Assembly: GCA_016584495.1 (NCBI GenBank)
Contig: WAID01000004.1
Coordinates: forward strand, 3,534,001-3,598,000
Source of the DNA: Celoporthe dispersa
Lineage: Eukaryota; Ascomycota; Sordariomycetes; Diaporthales; Cryphonectriaceae
Direction of reading: 5' to 3'
Length of the DNA: 64,000 nt
In this document: positions 1 to 11,571 of the stretch, in pieces
Numbering within the stretch: the first letter of the stretch is position 1
Layout of the letters: every line of letters starts with the position of its first letter
Program-made: the position numbers and the translations under genes
Notes under the pieces: model-generated
What the model was told of the DNA's origin: nothing
Database searches by the model: none
Seen by the model: only the letters and a program-made list of their open reading frames with translations

Positions 1-977
1 CCAACAACATCTACATCAGCTGCATCTGGTGGGAGGAGAAGCAGGAGTGCTTCGTCACCTCGGTCGACACCATCCACCTCCTGGAGCAGCTGGTGGCGGC
101 GCCCAACAGGTTCACGGTCGAGGAGAAGAACCGCATCCGGCGCAACCTGGAAGGCTTCAAGCCCCTGACCGTCAGCAAGGCCAAGGCAGAGTCCGAGGAC
201 TTCTTCAAGATCATCATGGGGTTCGGGAACCCGAAGCCCAGGAACATCGAGAAGGACGTCAAGGTGTTCCCGTGGAAGATCCTGGGCCCCGCCCTCAAGA
301 AGATCATCTCAAAGTACAGCGCCTCGCCCTCGTCGACCACCATCTCGCAACAGTCCACCATCACCACAAACAACCACCACCACCACCACCACCACCACCA
401 ACAGCAACACCCTTCTCACCACCACCAGCAGTCCAGCGCCGCCGCACTGTTGACCCCGGTCAGCGTCGGAAATACCTACGGCGTGCCGCCGACACCAACC
501 ACAGGATCCACCGCAGAAGGATACCTGGGAAGCGCAGGCCTGTCCCACCACGGCTCCCTCTCGGACAGTATTCCCTCTCCACGCTCGCTCACCGGGGCCA
601 TGCACTCATCCTGGGCTACCTACTCGTCCTCCTCCTCTCAGCAGGGAGGAGGAGGGAGTGCGCGTGACGTGGGCAGCCGCGCCATGTCGCCCACGGGAGC
701 AGGCATCCTCAAGACGGCCTCGCCCACCTCCAGCTCGGGGCTCCGGCTGTCTGCCATCCCTGCGGCGGCCTATGACGCCACGAGAACACCACAGCAGGGT
801 GGTCACTACGGCATGTCGACGGCCCAGGGCCAGCAGCAGGCCCAGGCTGCCGCGGCTGCTGCTGCCGGCAGGTGGGAGTACAGTGTGAATTCCATCTCGG
901 ACACCACTGGTACCTATGGTGGTTCCCGTGGAGGGTATGATTATGGATACGGGGATGTGGCCAGCCAGAGGGCATGA
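1..977 (+). CDS. vib-1: NDT80/PhoG-like transcription factor, VIB-1/XprG type (5' partial)
   Basis: The reading frame is open from the first bases of the window, with codons starting at base 3, and stops at TGA 975-977. The first roughly 100 residues match the end of the NDT80/PhoG DNA-binding domain as found in Neurospora VIB-1 and Aspergillus XprG; landmarks are IWWEEK, RRNLEGFKPLTVSKAK, NPKPRNIEKDVKVFPW and KKIISKYSAS. The rest is a low-complexity tail: a His run encoded by CAC repeats near 377-400, a Gln/His stretch, Ser/Thr-rich segments and a Gln/Ala run near 830-865. In the family these factors control extracellular protease and carbohydrate-enzyme genes and heterokaryon-incompatibility cell death. 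The N-terminus and most of the DNA-binding domain lie outside the window. Family assignment is firm; the orthologue name is likely. Confidence 0.85.
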   Translation, partial: NNIYISCIWWEEKQECFVTSVDTIHLLEQLVAAPNRFTVEEKNRIRRNLEGFKPLTVSKAKAESEDFFKIIMGFGNPKPRNIEKDVKVFPWKILGPALKKIISKYSASPSSTTISQQSTITTNNHHHHHHHHQQQHPSHHHQQSSAAALLTPVSVGNTYGVPPTPTTGSTAEGYLGSAGLSHHGSLSDSIPSPRSLTGAMHSSWATYSSSSSQQGGGGSARDVGSRAMSPTGAGILKTASPTSSSGLRLSAIPAAAYDATRTPQQGGHYGMSTAQGQQQAQAAAAAAAGRWEYSVNSISDTTGTYGGSRGGYDYGYGDVASQRA

Positions 978-1055
978 GGATCAGATGAGGAGGAGGAGGA
1001 GGAGACCGGGGTTTACCTCCACGGGAGAGAAAAGAGGGTGGGACAAGGAAGAGGA

Positions 1056-1056
<1 letters not shown>

Positions 1057-1097
<41 letters not shown>
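1057..1097. repeat. (CA)n microsatellite
   Basis: About 20 uninterrupted CA units lie roughly 80 bases after the stop codon of the NDT80-type gene, probably in its 3' UTR. The length is likely to vary between strains. Confidence 0.95.
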
Positions 1098-1102
<5 letters not shown>

Positions 1103-2110
1103 TACATAGAAGAGTGGGAAACAGGAACAGGTGGCTAGAAAGTTAACTTGCGGCGTTGCTGGGGCTCGAGGAGGAGACAAGGGGTGGGTGGGTGGGGGAT
1201 ACATGGTGGTGGGTGTAATCTTTTGTTTTATTCTTTTGCTCTTCTTTTTCTTTTTTTCTCTTTGTTTTTTTAGGGGGGGGGTCAAGGGAATGTAACAAGT
1301 ACAAATGATAGATTCAGGAAGAAGCCACGGAGAAGAGGAGGGGTGAGGGGGGAGGAGGATGCCCAAGAGGCAGACCAAAGGCAACAAACCGGGAACACGA
1401 GAGAAAGACAGAGAGAGAGGCGAAACTTTTGACAGAGATACCTACCTAACCGTAGTACGTACCTTGCTGCTTGGATTGATCACTATTACATAGTAATGAG
1501 TATGGAACGAGAGTACCTTTTCAAACCAAAAGTTGATGGGCGGGTCCATGTGAATAAGAGAATTCATCATGATCAGTTATGGCTGGGCATAATTTATGCA
1601 AATCTAGAGAGAGGTTCATGAATAAAGGGTCAGTATCATCAACCTTGTGTAGCAAGTAACATCAAGGACATGGCAGTCTTTGGGACGTGCCTTGTTTAGG
1701 TGGATGTGGTTTTTCTTTTTTTTTCTTTCTTTTTTCTTGGAGAGTGATGAAATGACGATGGGGTAACAGATAGCGAAGCGCGCGAGCCGAGCAGCGAGAC
1801 CAGGTCCACCACCGCGATTCACGTCAGGCGTTTAATTCAGTCAAGAGAGAGAAAGAAAGAAAAGAGGCAGGGAGGGAGGAGGATCCCGCCTTGACTGCGA
1901 CGAACCAGCCCAGTGCAGACCCAGCCGCTGCCAGCGTGAGGGCTGCGTGATACAAGCCACAGCGAGGGGGGGGGGCTGTGACCATGTCATGTCCCCTCTC
2001 TTTTTGCTTACTTTTCACTACATTACACACCCACTGATGACTTATATACTACCCCCCTGGCTCTCTCTCTCTTTTTCTCTCACAACTTTTTATCTCCCGA
2101 AGGTGTACTT

Positions 2111-2225
2111 TCACATACGCACACACACACGCACACAAATACACACACATACACAAACGGTCGTATGAGGTGGGTGTGTGTGGGTGTGGGTGTCTGTGTG
2201 TCTGTGTGTCTGTGTGTGTGGGTGG
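2111..2225. repeat. Imperfect (CA)n arm followed by (TG)n arm
   Basis: A CA-rich tract at about 2111-2157 is followed, after a short spacer containing GGTCGTATGAGG, by a TG-rich tract at about 2170-2225. The two halves are complementary to each other, so a single strand could fold into a long imperfect hairpin. Both arms carry interruptions (ACGC, AAAT, TCTG). Confidence 0.8.
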
Positions 2226-5200
2226 ATCTCTTTCGTTCCGATGCAAGCCCAGGGCAAGGGGCCCGTCATGTGGGTGTTTTTGACCAATCGTCTAGCCATC
2301 CCCACCTCCTCTACAAACGCCCCTAGGCTCCATCCGAGGCTCCGTTCGTTCGCAGACGGGTCATTCGACCTAGGGACGGGGCGCACCTAGTCACACACGC
2401 AGGGAAAGCTCTCTTCCTCTGGATAAAGCATAAGAGCAGAGAGAGACAGGAGAAGCCGCTGTGAAGAGGGAGAGAGAGAGAGAGAGAAAAGAAGAAAAAG
2501 CCAGGATGCTGGGTATGGAAATACCCTTTGCTAGCAAGACATCCCTCCAGCTTTATTCTGACACATCCTGTCCACCCCCACCCCCCGAAGTACCTGTTTC
2601 TCATATACGCGACTTCACTTTATCCGAAAAGGTTAACTTGATGACATGATGTTCGGTCGGTGCAGAACATGGTGATCTATCCCCACAGCTGCACAAGGGT
2701 CCGGGCTGATGGATGGATAACTAGTATATTATCACCTGGCCACCCGCCAGATCTGGGGCGAGCAGTCTCGCCCCTCGCCTTGCCTTCTCCATACGTACCA
2801 TACTATGTGAGTACATAGTAGTACTTTACACACAAACCCCCCTCCGAAGGCCACCTTTTTCTTTTTGATCTTTCTGGATGATCCCTCTTTTTTAAAAAAA
2901 AAAAAATGCAGCCGCCCGTTGGTCAGTTAATCTTGTATAATATGATGAAAAATATGTGGGCTCCCGCCGCCGCGCTTGATCAGAAAACGGGCCCTCCTCA
3001 TGCTGCATGGGATGGCTTCTCGTGCTACAGACTGGACGAGGTACTTGCCACGCATGACGCATGTTCAATACGTCACCTGTGCGGAAATCTCAGCTCCGTC
3101 TTCGTCGCTCTCCCTCTTTCTGTCTGTCTGCCTTTTCAGCTTTTCTTATACTGTGCTATTTCTGCCTTCTTATTGGTCTGCCTCTTCTCTCTGTCTCGTG
3201 TTTGAGTTTCCACCTGAGCTGGTCCTCGGAGCGGGCCAGTTCATCCGGTGTTCCGCACCTGGCGCCGCTGTCATCAGGGCGAGAAGACGTCCCTCATGAT
3301 ACAGTGCTTCTCCTCTCTGCCCCGCCGGAACATAGCACAAGACTGATCAGCAACCGCCACGGTCTGGTGACAACCTGCTGGGTCTTGAAAGAGAAAGCAA
3401 GAAGAGGAAAGAACACAAATTGGGGACTTGTGGAAAAGAACGAGAGAAAGAGAAAGAGGAAGAGAGATGGGGGAAAAAAACATCCAGGGACTTATCATGA
3501 ACCCACCCTCTTTTCCTGGGTCCCCACCACCCTGCTTTGGCTCATCTGCACGCCCATCTCACGCGGGATGCTTGCCTTATCCTGCTGCTGCTGCTGAGGG
3601 TCGGCTGGGATGATTCTGCTCTCGAGAACCTGTGGGAAGGGGGAGGACGCATGTGTCCAGGACGTCTCCCGCACACTGTCGAATCAGATGACATGTGAGT
3701 GGATGATGGAGCTCATGCTGATGATGGTAGCACTGCCCCCACGACGACATGCATATATCAACTTTGAAACTCGTCCGTGCGCGCCCGAACAGGAGGCCTT
3801 CTAAAGGGCTGGCAGATGTAGACATGACTGACTGGTTGGTCTGATTGGTTCGTCGTGATGCAACCTACTTGCATGACGAGTGTCGTGTGTGATATATCAA
3901 GATCGGCTGGCTGCAGGACATGGACCGGGGGATATTAGCAGGTGGTCCCTGCTTGCATTGGTGCGTGTGTATCCATTTTTTTTCTTCTTTTCTTTCTTCG
4001 CTCTCTCTCTCCCGCTCCGGAATGGCCATGTCCCATCAACTGACGGGTAATTTTCGGGATCCATGCAGTTGCAGTGGCTCGGAGCTTCTGGCTACCACAG
4101 TAACGAATAGATTGTTGCCGGGGCCTACCCGGCCTTGCTACATCCTCCAGCCTTCAGATGCCGCTGTTGATGAGTCTGAAAACAGCTTATGAGTCAGAGC
4201 GGTGGCTGCCAGGCCGTGACAGATACCCACCTGTGTCACATTTGAGCTGTGCTCGTGCAACTTCGAGATTGTGAATTGCTTGCGGCGCGGACTTGTCCTC
4301 TATCTCAAGGGCTCAACTCCTCCGCCTCCTCCGAACCGGTCCATACGACGCTACTGTTCCATGATCTACATTAGGCTTCCACCAATCCGGCTCTGTATTC
4401 CCTGCCACACTTAAGAAGTAGAAGAAAAGCTTATGCACCAGGCCACCTGTTAATTTCTTGCATGATGTACCTCTACGGTACCGCTGCGGTCTAGATGATC
4501 AATCCTTGCTTTTGTGGATTTGTTATTCTTTCTTCTTTTAATTCTTTTTATTTATTAGAAGCTGGCTCAGGTACCAGTGACTTACACAGTGGGCAGCCGT
4601 CTAGAGGCCGGGTCCCGCAGAGGTGGAAGTAACGCTCTCCAGTTCCTAAAGTGGGAACAAGAAGGATTCTCACTGCGTCTTGTCGGTAAGACGAAGAAGA
4701 CGAGCCTGGTCTGTATCTTGGCAGTGATCTCGATGATGGCTGGCTTGGTCGGTGCATAGGTCATGATGATACTAGCTTTCCTGGAGTCGGTTAAAATTGG
4801 AAAACAAATGGCTTGCAGGTCCTAACAATATGCCACAGTATACTGGACTCTGTCGTTTCCAGATTTCATGAAGGGGTGGACGCAGCAACAGCTCAGAGAT
4901 CAGATCCAAGATGATCAGCATGTTTTAAATCTTACACACAAGAGTACCACACGTATAGTGAAAGACTTCTGTCTTGGTGTAATATATTGTACATGCCGTT
5001 GTGATGGGTAAGTCTCAGGTGCCTCTGCGTCAAGTCGCCTCTTACACTTTTTCGCTCGGCCTTGGAAGGAGGGTTCGGTGCTCAGACTCGATTAAACCGT
5101 CCTCTTTCGAGTACCTCATTCGATATCGTTAATTATCGCTCTGTGAAGTTGTGTAATTTGCATTTTAGAATCTTACTCGCTGGCAGTTGTGACAGTCTTG

Positions 5201-5421
5201 AGGATTTTGATCCCATTCATACACCTAGATTTCCACCGCGACATAGGATACTCCCAAATAATTCCATGAAAAAAGAAAACCATTATAGAAAGAGTGATCC
5301 TCGAGTGGTAGACTTTCTGGTATCAAAGTTAGCCGGCGACGTGAATGTGGTTGAATAATATCACCTCTCCGTAGTTCTCGAGATGTCCTCATTGGCGGGC
5401 GTATACCAGGCTCTCTTCATC

Positions 5422-5431
<10 letters not shown>

Positions 5432-5478
<47 letters not shown>
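5432..5478. repeat. (GA)n microsatellite
   Basis: About 23 GA units directly follow a short TATATATA run inside the AT-richer part of the gene-poor interval. Confidence 0.95.
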
Positions 5479-5481
<3 letters not shown>

Positions 5482-8400
5482 GAGACAATATTGTTTCTTT
5501 GAACATGATCTGGGACGTATAACTGTCTGAAATTTTGCTTTCTGCTACGTGATATCCCAGACACTATGGCACCCACGAGGTAGGCTCTATCTACCAGCAA
5601 CCGCTCGAAGATGTCGAACAAACTTTTCGCGTTTTCATATATAAGTAAATACATAAGAACTAGACTAATTATCTTATGGGAAACCCTGTGCGCGTGACGA
5701 TTGCAAGGGATAAATCAAGCTGGGCGCTGTCTCTTGAACAGCGAAGACGAAGTCCGAACTTTGAGTATTGACGACTTCAAAGTCAACGACATGGCTCGAA
5801 GTTGAGCTCTCATCGTAGATATCAGGTCCAGTACTCTGGTAATAACACTAGGGCGGACTCATGTAGGAAACCTCGATTATGGTAATATGGCTCCTTGTTG
5901 GTCATCCCCAGCTCCCTTCTAATAGTATCATCTTTAGTGATATGTGTTCGAATATTGATCACGAGGTTTACGAGACTCTTCATATTTGTCGTGGCATAGC
6001 TGAGATAATCGATTCTCGCATGCGAGTAGCTACTTACTTAGTAGTCACGCTGTTGTCGAAGGCACATTGGATAGTCTTGTCAAACACTTGCGACAGAGGT
6101 CGGCAGGATCACTGCAAAGAACGAGACTTTCAATTTTTTCTGGTCACCACTAACTCAACGCATCTAGTCGTCTACATATGATATATATTGGTAAAGTAGA
6201 AAATGTAGTTGCAGTATATATTGCTCTTCACGCACATTGTTGAGATGAAATATGAAAGGGGTGAGATGGCTAATACAGCAGTTTTGGTCTATCGTTACCA
6301 GAGAAAGATCTTCAAGGGATACCAGGGACATGAACTGGGAGATATTGTCAAAAGGGTCCTCCTATCTCCTTAGCTGAGTCTAGAATGACATTACGAAGTG
6401 AATAATCAACGAACACTGTAGATAGCTAGGATGCGTACGACAACCTGGGGAATGGACCAGAGGCTAAGGTATCTATTCATTTCTTCATTGACTACTAGGG
6501 GCCTCTGAATACGTTCCTCGGTCTCCTAATATTATTAACTGAGACTTAAGACAAGAACTCATTTATGACTTCCCACAACAGCTGTGAAAAGATTGTCGAT
6601 GATGTCTCTGGTGGCTCGTATTTCAACAAAGTTACATGTGCTGTATCCGATTTCGCGTCTCGAGTACGAAACGCTTCTGACGACTTCTCAAGCTGCTCAG
6701 TCTATTCAAGCTACAAATGACAATAATCGCTTTCAGATGATTGAGAATGGCCAAAGACTTATGTGCTGCAAACTAGAAGGTCTATCCCAGTGTGTTCTAT
6801 AGCTTCGGAAGAGGATTGGAGGCTTTCTCATTAGCACGAGCTATTTTCTTCCCCTCCAAGCTTTCACAAAACGGGATTATTGCAATAGAATTCTTTAATT
6901 CGAGAACTAGAGGCTGAGAATGTTCGAATACATCCGTGCACTCGCAACGCAAGACATGTGGTGTCTGTATCAAGAACTCGGATTCTGTATGATTTTTCTG
7001 TCTTAATTTCTCATAGCTTAGGCTCAATTATGCTCCTTGCTCATAGAATATCCAGAATAAAGCATACATCACATAAGTGAGAGCTCCCAGGCGGGTGAGA
7101 TTGTTCGTCAAGACAGCATGATCTAGGTCTCATCCAGTCCGTCCGCGCTGGCCAAACCTGAGGCACTCGACGCTTGCGAAGCGAAATTTTCCGAGCATAC
7201 AAACTCAGCAGTTGCTTATTCCGTGACAGAACTATACCAAGAAGGGTTCTGTCTCGGCTTTCCGTACATGCGCATGTCACTCACACCTTGTTGGTGCACA
7301 CCTGCTCGGAGATCCTCCCTCAAAGGGTCCCGGCCCGTGAGTATCCCGACATTATCGAGAACATGCATTAATTAGGCTATCGCCGACCAGCCATTAAGCA
7401 TTCAGAGACCTGTCTCTAGAAGAAAAATTGCTGTTGACGGTTACTGTAACTGCTCGCCCGCCGCCTGCGTGTTTTGTATGAATGGCACTCGTCAGCAGCA
7501 GTTGTGGCATGGCGACATTGGAGAAGCAACGTTACGTTACACGCAGGAAAGGGAAGGGCGTGGTAGCTCTGCCTGACAGCCAACCTCCGTTGGCCGCCTG
7601 GGCCAATCTCGGGTGTGGGAGCCGGAGACAGTGGGATTCTCGGTCGACAGCGTCCTGGTTGGGCTAGGAGGATATGGGAAAGGGAAAAAATCGATATCAC
7701 AAACTGACTACAGAGGAAGCTGCTCTTGTTTGTGTCAGGCCGGATGGTCTGGTGATGGCGCCGGAGATATCTGGGCTGGCAGGTCGCCGTGTAATCTTGG
7801 CCTGCCGTGGGATTGTATTTGAGTCGTGTGTCGAGGACTTTTGGGTTGCTGCAGTCGCTCAGTTGTTCCAGTCCAAGATGGCTGCAATGTGTGGCATATG
7901 ACCGATTCATATGTGGTCCTCCCTTGGTCGGGGCAACTCATCCTGTCAGGCTGCCGGGAAGAGTCACATGTGAGAAATTGTGATTGTTTTCCGGGGGGCC
8001 CATAAGACTTGAGGCTACCGCTGAGCCGCCTAATTTGCCCATGAGGCTTGCGAGTTATGAGACAAAAAATGCCCGCCATTTAGCCGGATGGGGAAGCCAT
8101 GTATGTAAGGGGTCGTCGTCAGCACGGTAGCAGCCGAATGGGAGTTTTCCATGTCAGGGGGGAAGATCAGGGGGAAGATAGATGATGTGGCCTAGACCCT
8201 GCACGTGAGATATGGTACAGCTGATCGATCTTTGGTTGAGACATGCAGCCGTCATCGGGTAAGGCCTCTGCGCGCGTGGGTAAGGGAGTGTTGCAGCCAA
8301 CCCCGACATGCTGGATCGGTCTGACAGCCAGGAGATAAACAAGAATAGGACCAAACAAAAAAAGATGGGTACGTGTCTTCTTGTGGATATACTAGATTAA

Positions 8401-8911
8401 GACGAAAAGAGAAGTCGGCAAAGGAACAAAAAAACTTGGACAGCTGTAGCGATGAGGATGCCACGAGATGGTCTCTTTTTCAGGTTGACTACCATGGATG
8501 ATACCACGTGGTAGATTGATCAAAACACCACAATCACAACTCAAGTCACACCCTTTTGTCGTTACATCATCGATGTGCTACTCCCCTTTCCAAGTGGAAG
8601 GGCAGTATCTAGCCTGGATTGGTGTCCGGTCCGGGGACCTCTTAAGATCTGAACGTAGCTTTCGGGCACCCTCAGCGACCCGATCTTGATGCACATTTTC
8701 TCCTCGTGAAGCCTCAAGCCCGCTCCTGACAGGCTGGCCTTCTCGTCACCGGCTTATCAGACAGATGTGTAGGTGTGGGACCTCCGCCGGAGTATGAGAT
8801 GTTGGTAAGGGAGAGGAAGGTGCCACGAGATGGAATGTAACAAGTGAAGGGCAAATAGCAACGGCACAGGCGTAGTCGCGTGGCTGGACGCGGCTCATAC
8901 GGTGGCCCCGT

Positions 8912-8938
8912 TGACTCAAATCAATTCATTAATATAAG
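8912..8938 (+). promoter_or_regulatory. Candidate chitinase promoter: TGACTCA and TATA-like site
   Basis: A TGACTCA heptamer, the core bound by bZIP factors of the GCN4/CPC-1 type, is at 8912-8918. A TATAAG TATA-like element follows at 8933-8938, about 165 bases before the chitinase ATG. Spacing suits a core promoter. The sites are seen in the sequence; their function is inferred. Confidence 0.35.
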
Positions 8939-9100
8939 TGTCGTCGAGGTTCCGACCCAGAGGTTGAGTTCACCCGGGCCACTTGACACTCATCTTCATA
9001 TCCCGCTTCTGTCTTGTGCTACACCTTCTTGTCAACATCGAACTAGTGCTTGAGGAGGCTCAGAGGCTATACAAGTCCCTGTACTACCAGAACCTGCACG

Positions 9101-10717
9101 ATGGCGCGCTCAGGGGCTCTCATGACACAAGTGGCGGCACTTGTCGCCCTCACCTTGCCCCTTGCACACGCAGGGTTCGACGCATCATCTAAGACAAACA
9201 TTGCCGTATATTGGGGTATGATGTGATGGCCGTTCCTGTGTTGTCTTGAATGCTTCCCCTTACCGCGCATATCGCTGATCACGCTTCTGCTCTTAGGCCA
9301 GAATTCCTACGGCGAGGATGACTCTCAACAGAGGTTGTCCTACTACTGCTCCAGTGCGTTTCTACTGCTGTCCCTGACCGGCATTGCGACTAGATTATGT
9401 CACTGACAGGTCTTAGATACCGACATTAACGTGGGTGTTTCCGGCCTAGAATGAACCTGTCAAAAAGAAAGAAGGGGAAAAAAGCTCCAGGCTAAATCTT
9501 TTTTTAGATCATCCCGCTTGCCTTTATGGACGAGATTACAACGCCTGTTGTGAACTTTGCAAATGCCGGCAATAACTGTTCGACTTTTGCCGACGACTCA
9601 GAGCTCCTGGACTGTCCGCAGATTGAGTAAGCAATTAGTGGTGACGGGTCCGAGGATCATTATGCTCTTCACACAGACTAACACATTCCTCGCAGAGCCG
9701 ACATTGAAGAATGCCAGTCTACATACGGCAAGACCATCATGCTCTCGATCGGCGGCGCAACGTACACAGAGGGCGGCTTCACCTCCTCCTCTGCCGCAGT
9801 GTCGGCAGCGGAAACGGTCTGGGCCATGTTTGGTCCCGTGCAGTCTAGCAGCAGCGTTGATCGGCCGTTTGGCGACGCGGTTGTCGACGGGTTCGATTTT
9901 GACTTTGAGTCTACCACGGAGAACATGGCGTCCTTTGCTGCCGAGCTGAGGTCTCTCATGACCGCAGCCACTGACGCAGGGGATAAGCAATACTACCTGA
10001 GCGCGGCGCCACAGTGTCCGTATCCTGACGCGGCCGACAATGACATGCTGGACGGGACTATAAGTTTCGACTGGATCAGCGTGCAGTTCTACAACAACTA
10101 GTAGGTCATTGTTGTCGAAGACTTCTATCTCTTCCTGAGATAGCCAAGCTGTCCTGTCTTGCTAACAAAAAATTCCCATGATCAGCTGCGGGGTGAACAC
10201 CTTCGTCGCAGGGGATTCCACTCAGCCTGATTACAACTTTGACACATGGGACACCTGGGCGCAGACCGTGAGCGCAAACCCTGATGTCAAGGTCCTCATG
10301 GGAATCCCGGCCAACACCGGCGCGGCAGGCTCCGGATACACCACCGGAACCACCCTGGAGGACGCCATCGAGTACAGCGAGACGTTTTCGAGCTTCGGCG
10401 GGGTCATGATGTGGGACATGAGCCAGCTCTACGAGAACTCGGGGTTCCTCGACGATGTCGTGGCGGATCTCGAGGCTGGTGCAACCGCCACGGCCACAAC
10501 TACGGCCACAACCACGGCGGCCAAGACGACGACCACCACGGCGACCACACTGACTACTAGCACTACAGGAACGGCCACGACCACGACTTCCACCAGCACG
10601 GGCACGCCTGTTGCGGAATGGGGACAGTGTGGCGGTACTGGATACACGGGGTCGACCACCTGTGCCAGCCCGTATTCCTGTGTGTGCCTGAGTGTGTGGT
10701 GGTGCCAGTGTGAATAG
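9101..10717 (+). CDS. Secreted GH18 (class III) chitinase with C-terminal CBM1
   Basis: This is an endochitinase that cleaves beta-1,4-GlcNAc polymers outside the cell. Six exons fit: 9101-9215, 9297-9353, 9417-9430 (only 14 bases), 9508-9626, 9696-10100 and 10186-10717, giving 413 residues in one frame. Residues 1 to about 23 form a signal peptide ending near AHAG. The early motif IAVYWGQNSYGE, the acidic active-site motif DGFDFDFE at about 166-173 with the catalytic Glu last, and [10 protein letters not shown] identify GH18 class III. A Thr/Ala-rich linker (about 338-378) joins a cellulose-binding-type CBM1 starting [11 protein letters not shown]. The CBM1 has six cysteines rather than the usual four. 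The gene stands alone, upstream of an amino acid permease. Confidence is high for family and model. Confidence 0.92.
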
Positions 10718-11571
10718 GGTCATATACTATCACCAGATTATCTTCGACGTGTGTGGTCTTGATGTGCCAGCTTTTATTTTCTTTTGCCCTTGCTCTTCTT
10801 CTTTTCTCTCTCTCTTTCTCTCTCTGTTCTCACAGTCAGGGAAGAGTCGGTATTTTTTTCTCCTTCTACTGTTACTTCAATACCTTCCTGTACATTCGTT
10901 CAAATTAAGTGGTTTTCCTGCGATTTGCAGCGGGAACCCACCCTGTGTGGTAGGATACTGGTGGTTGGATTTTCGTGTACAAAGTATTACTAGGACGTTT
11001 CAGCCGATATATTTGTCTACATCGAATTTCGAATGGCATTTATTATTACAGCTTTTCTTGTACTGATCGTTGAGGGATGAACAAATAAGCAATACACCAA
11101 TCTTGCGGATAACTATCCTTTCAAGCCCACTCTTGGGTTTGAGGACTCTTCCAAGTTCTCTAATATCTGATCAAGTACTTACTCAAAGGTTATTATGGAT
11201 CTCTAGAGAGGGATTCAGAATCTTAGCGAGATAACGCCATAGCGGCACATCATTGGCTAATCCATCAACCGACCGACCGATATTCGTTTAACCCCAGTTT
11301 TTATCCGGCCTGGAGTTGTTCTAAAGACAAAATAATTACCATCACAGTATTAGCGCAGATCTGTACGAAAATTTAGTCCTAACAAATCAGAGAAGTACTC
11401 GCCCTTATCTTGGAGGCGTTGGAGCACGAACCGAATTACAATTCTTCCTCATCACAATTAATCGGCTGTGGAAAAAGCCAACATATGCAAGACTTGTGGT
11501 AATAGTTTATGATCTTCACAAGATCTGTCCCGTCAAGTATTAATACCTATTCAGAGGCTAGACTTGTCACA
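10718..11571. other. Chitinase 3' flank and permease promoter region
   Basis: No gene is seen. The first part holds T/C-rich runs that suit a 3' UTR. From about 11100 it contains several GATA motifs, described separately. Confidence 0.6.
11108..11282. promoter_or_regulatory. GATA motif cluster upstream of amino acid permease
   Basis: An inverted pair, GATA at 11108-11111 and TATC at 11114-11117, is followed by single GATA motifs at 11230-11233 and 11279-11282, all 290-465 bases before the permease ATG. AreA/NIT2-type GATA factors bind such sites to switch on nitrogen-source transporters. GATA tetramers are common by chance, so only the close inverted pair gives real weight. Confidence 0.35.

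Larger units (their letters stand above)
978..9100. other. 8.1-kb gene-poor interval with microsatellites
   Basis: No reading frame here has recognisable protein similarity or coding-like composition. The first part is probably the 3' UTR and downstream flank of the NDT80-type gene. It holds many pyrimidine- or purine-rich tracts (CA, CT and GA runs) and poly-T/poly-A stretches. From about 4900 to 7400 the sequence is visibly richer in A and T than the flanks and looks like old non-coding or decayed sequence. CpA and TpG are still common there, so it is not obviously saturated by RIP. Frames such as the minus-strand one at 7416-7910 have no family match. Confidence 0.6.

Noticed and set aside
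4900..7400. RIP-degraded transposon
   Set aside because: The stretch is AT-richer, but CpA/TpG are not strongly depleted and no transposase or reverse-transcriptase trace or terminal repeats were seen. It cannot be excluded without computed RIP indices.
7416..7910. 164-codon minus-strand frame in the gene-poor interval
   Set aside because: No family resemblance, no coding-like composition and no splice context.
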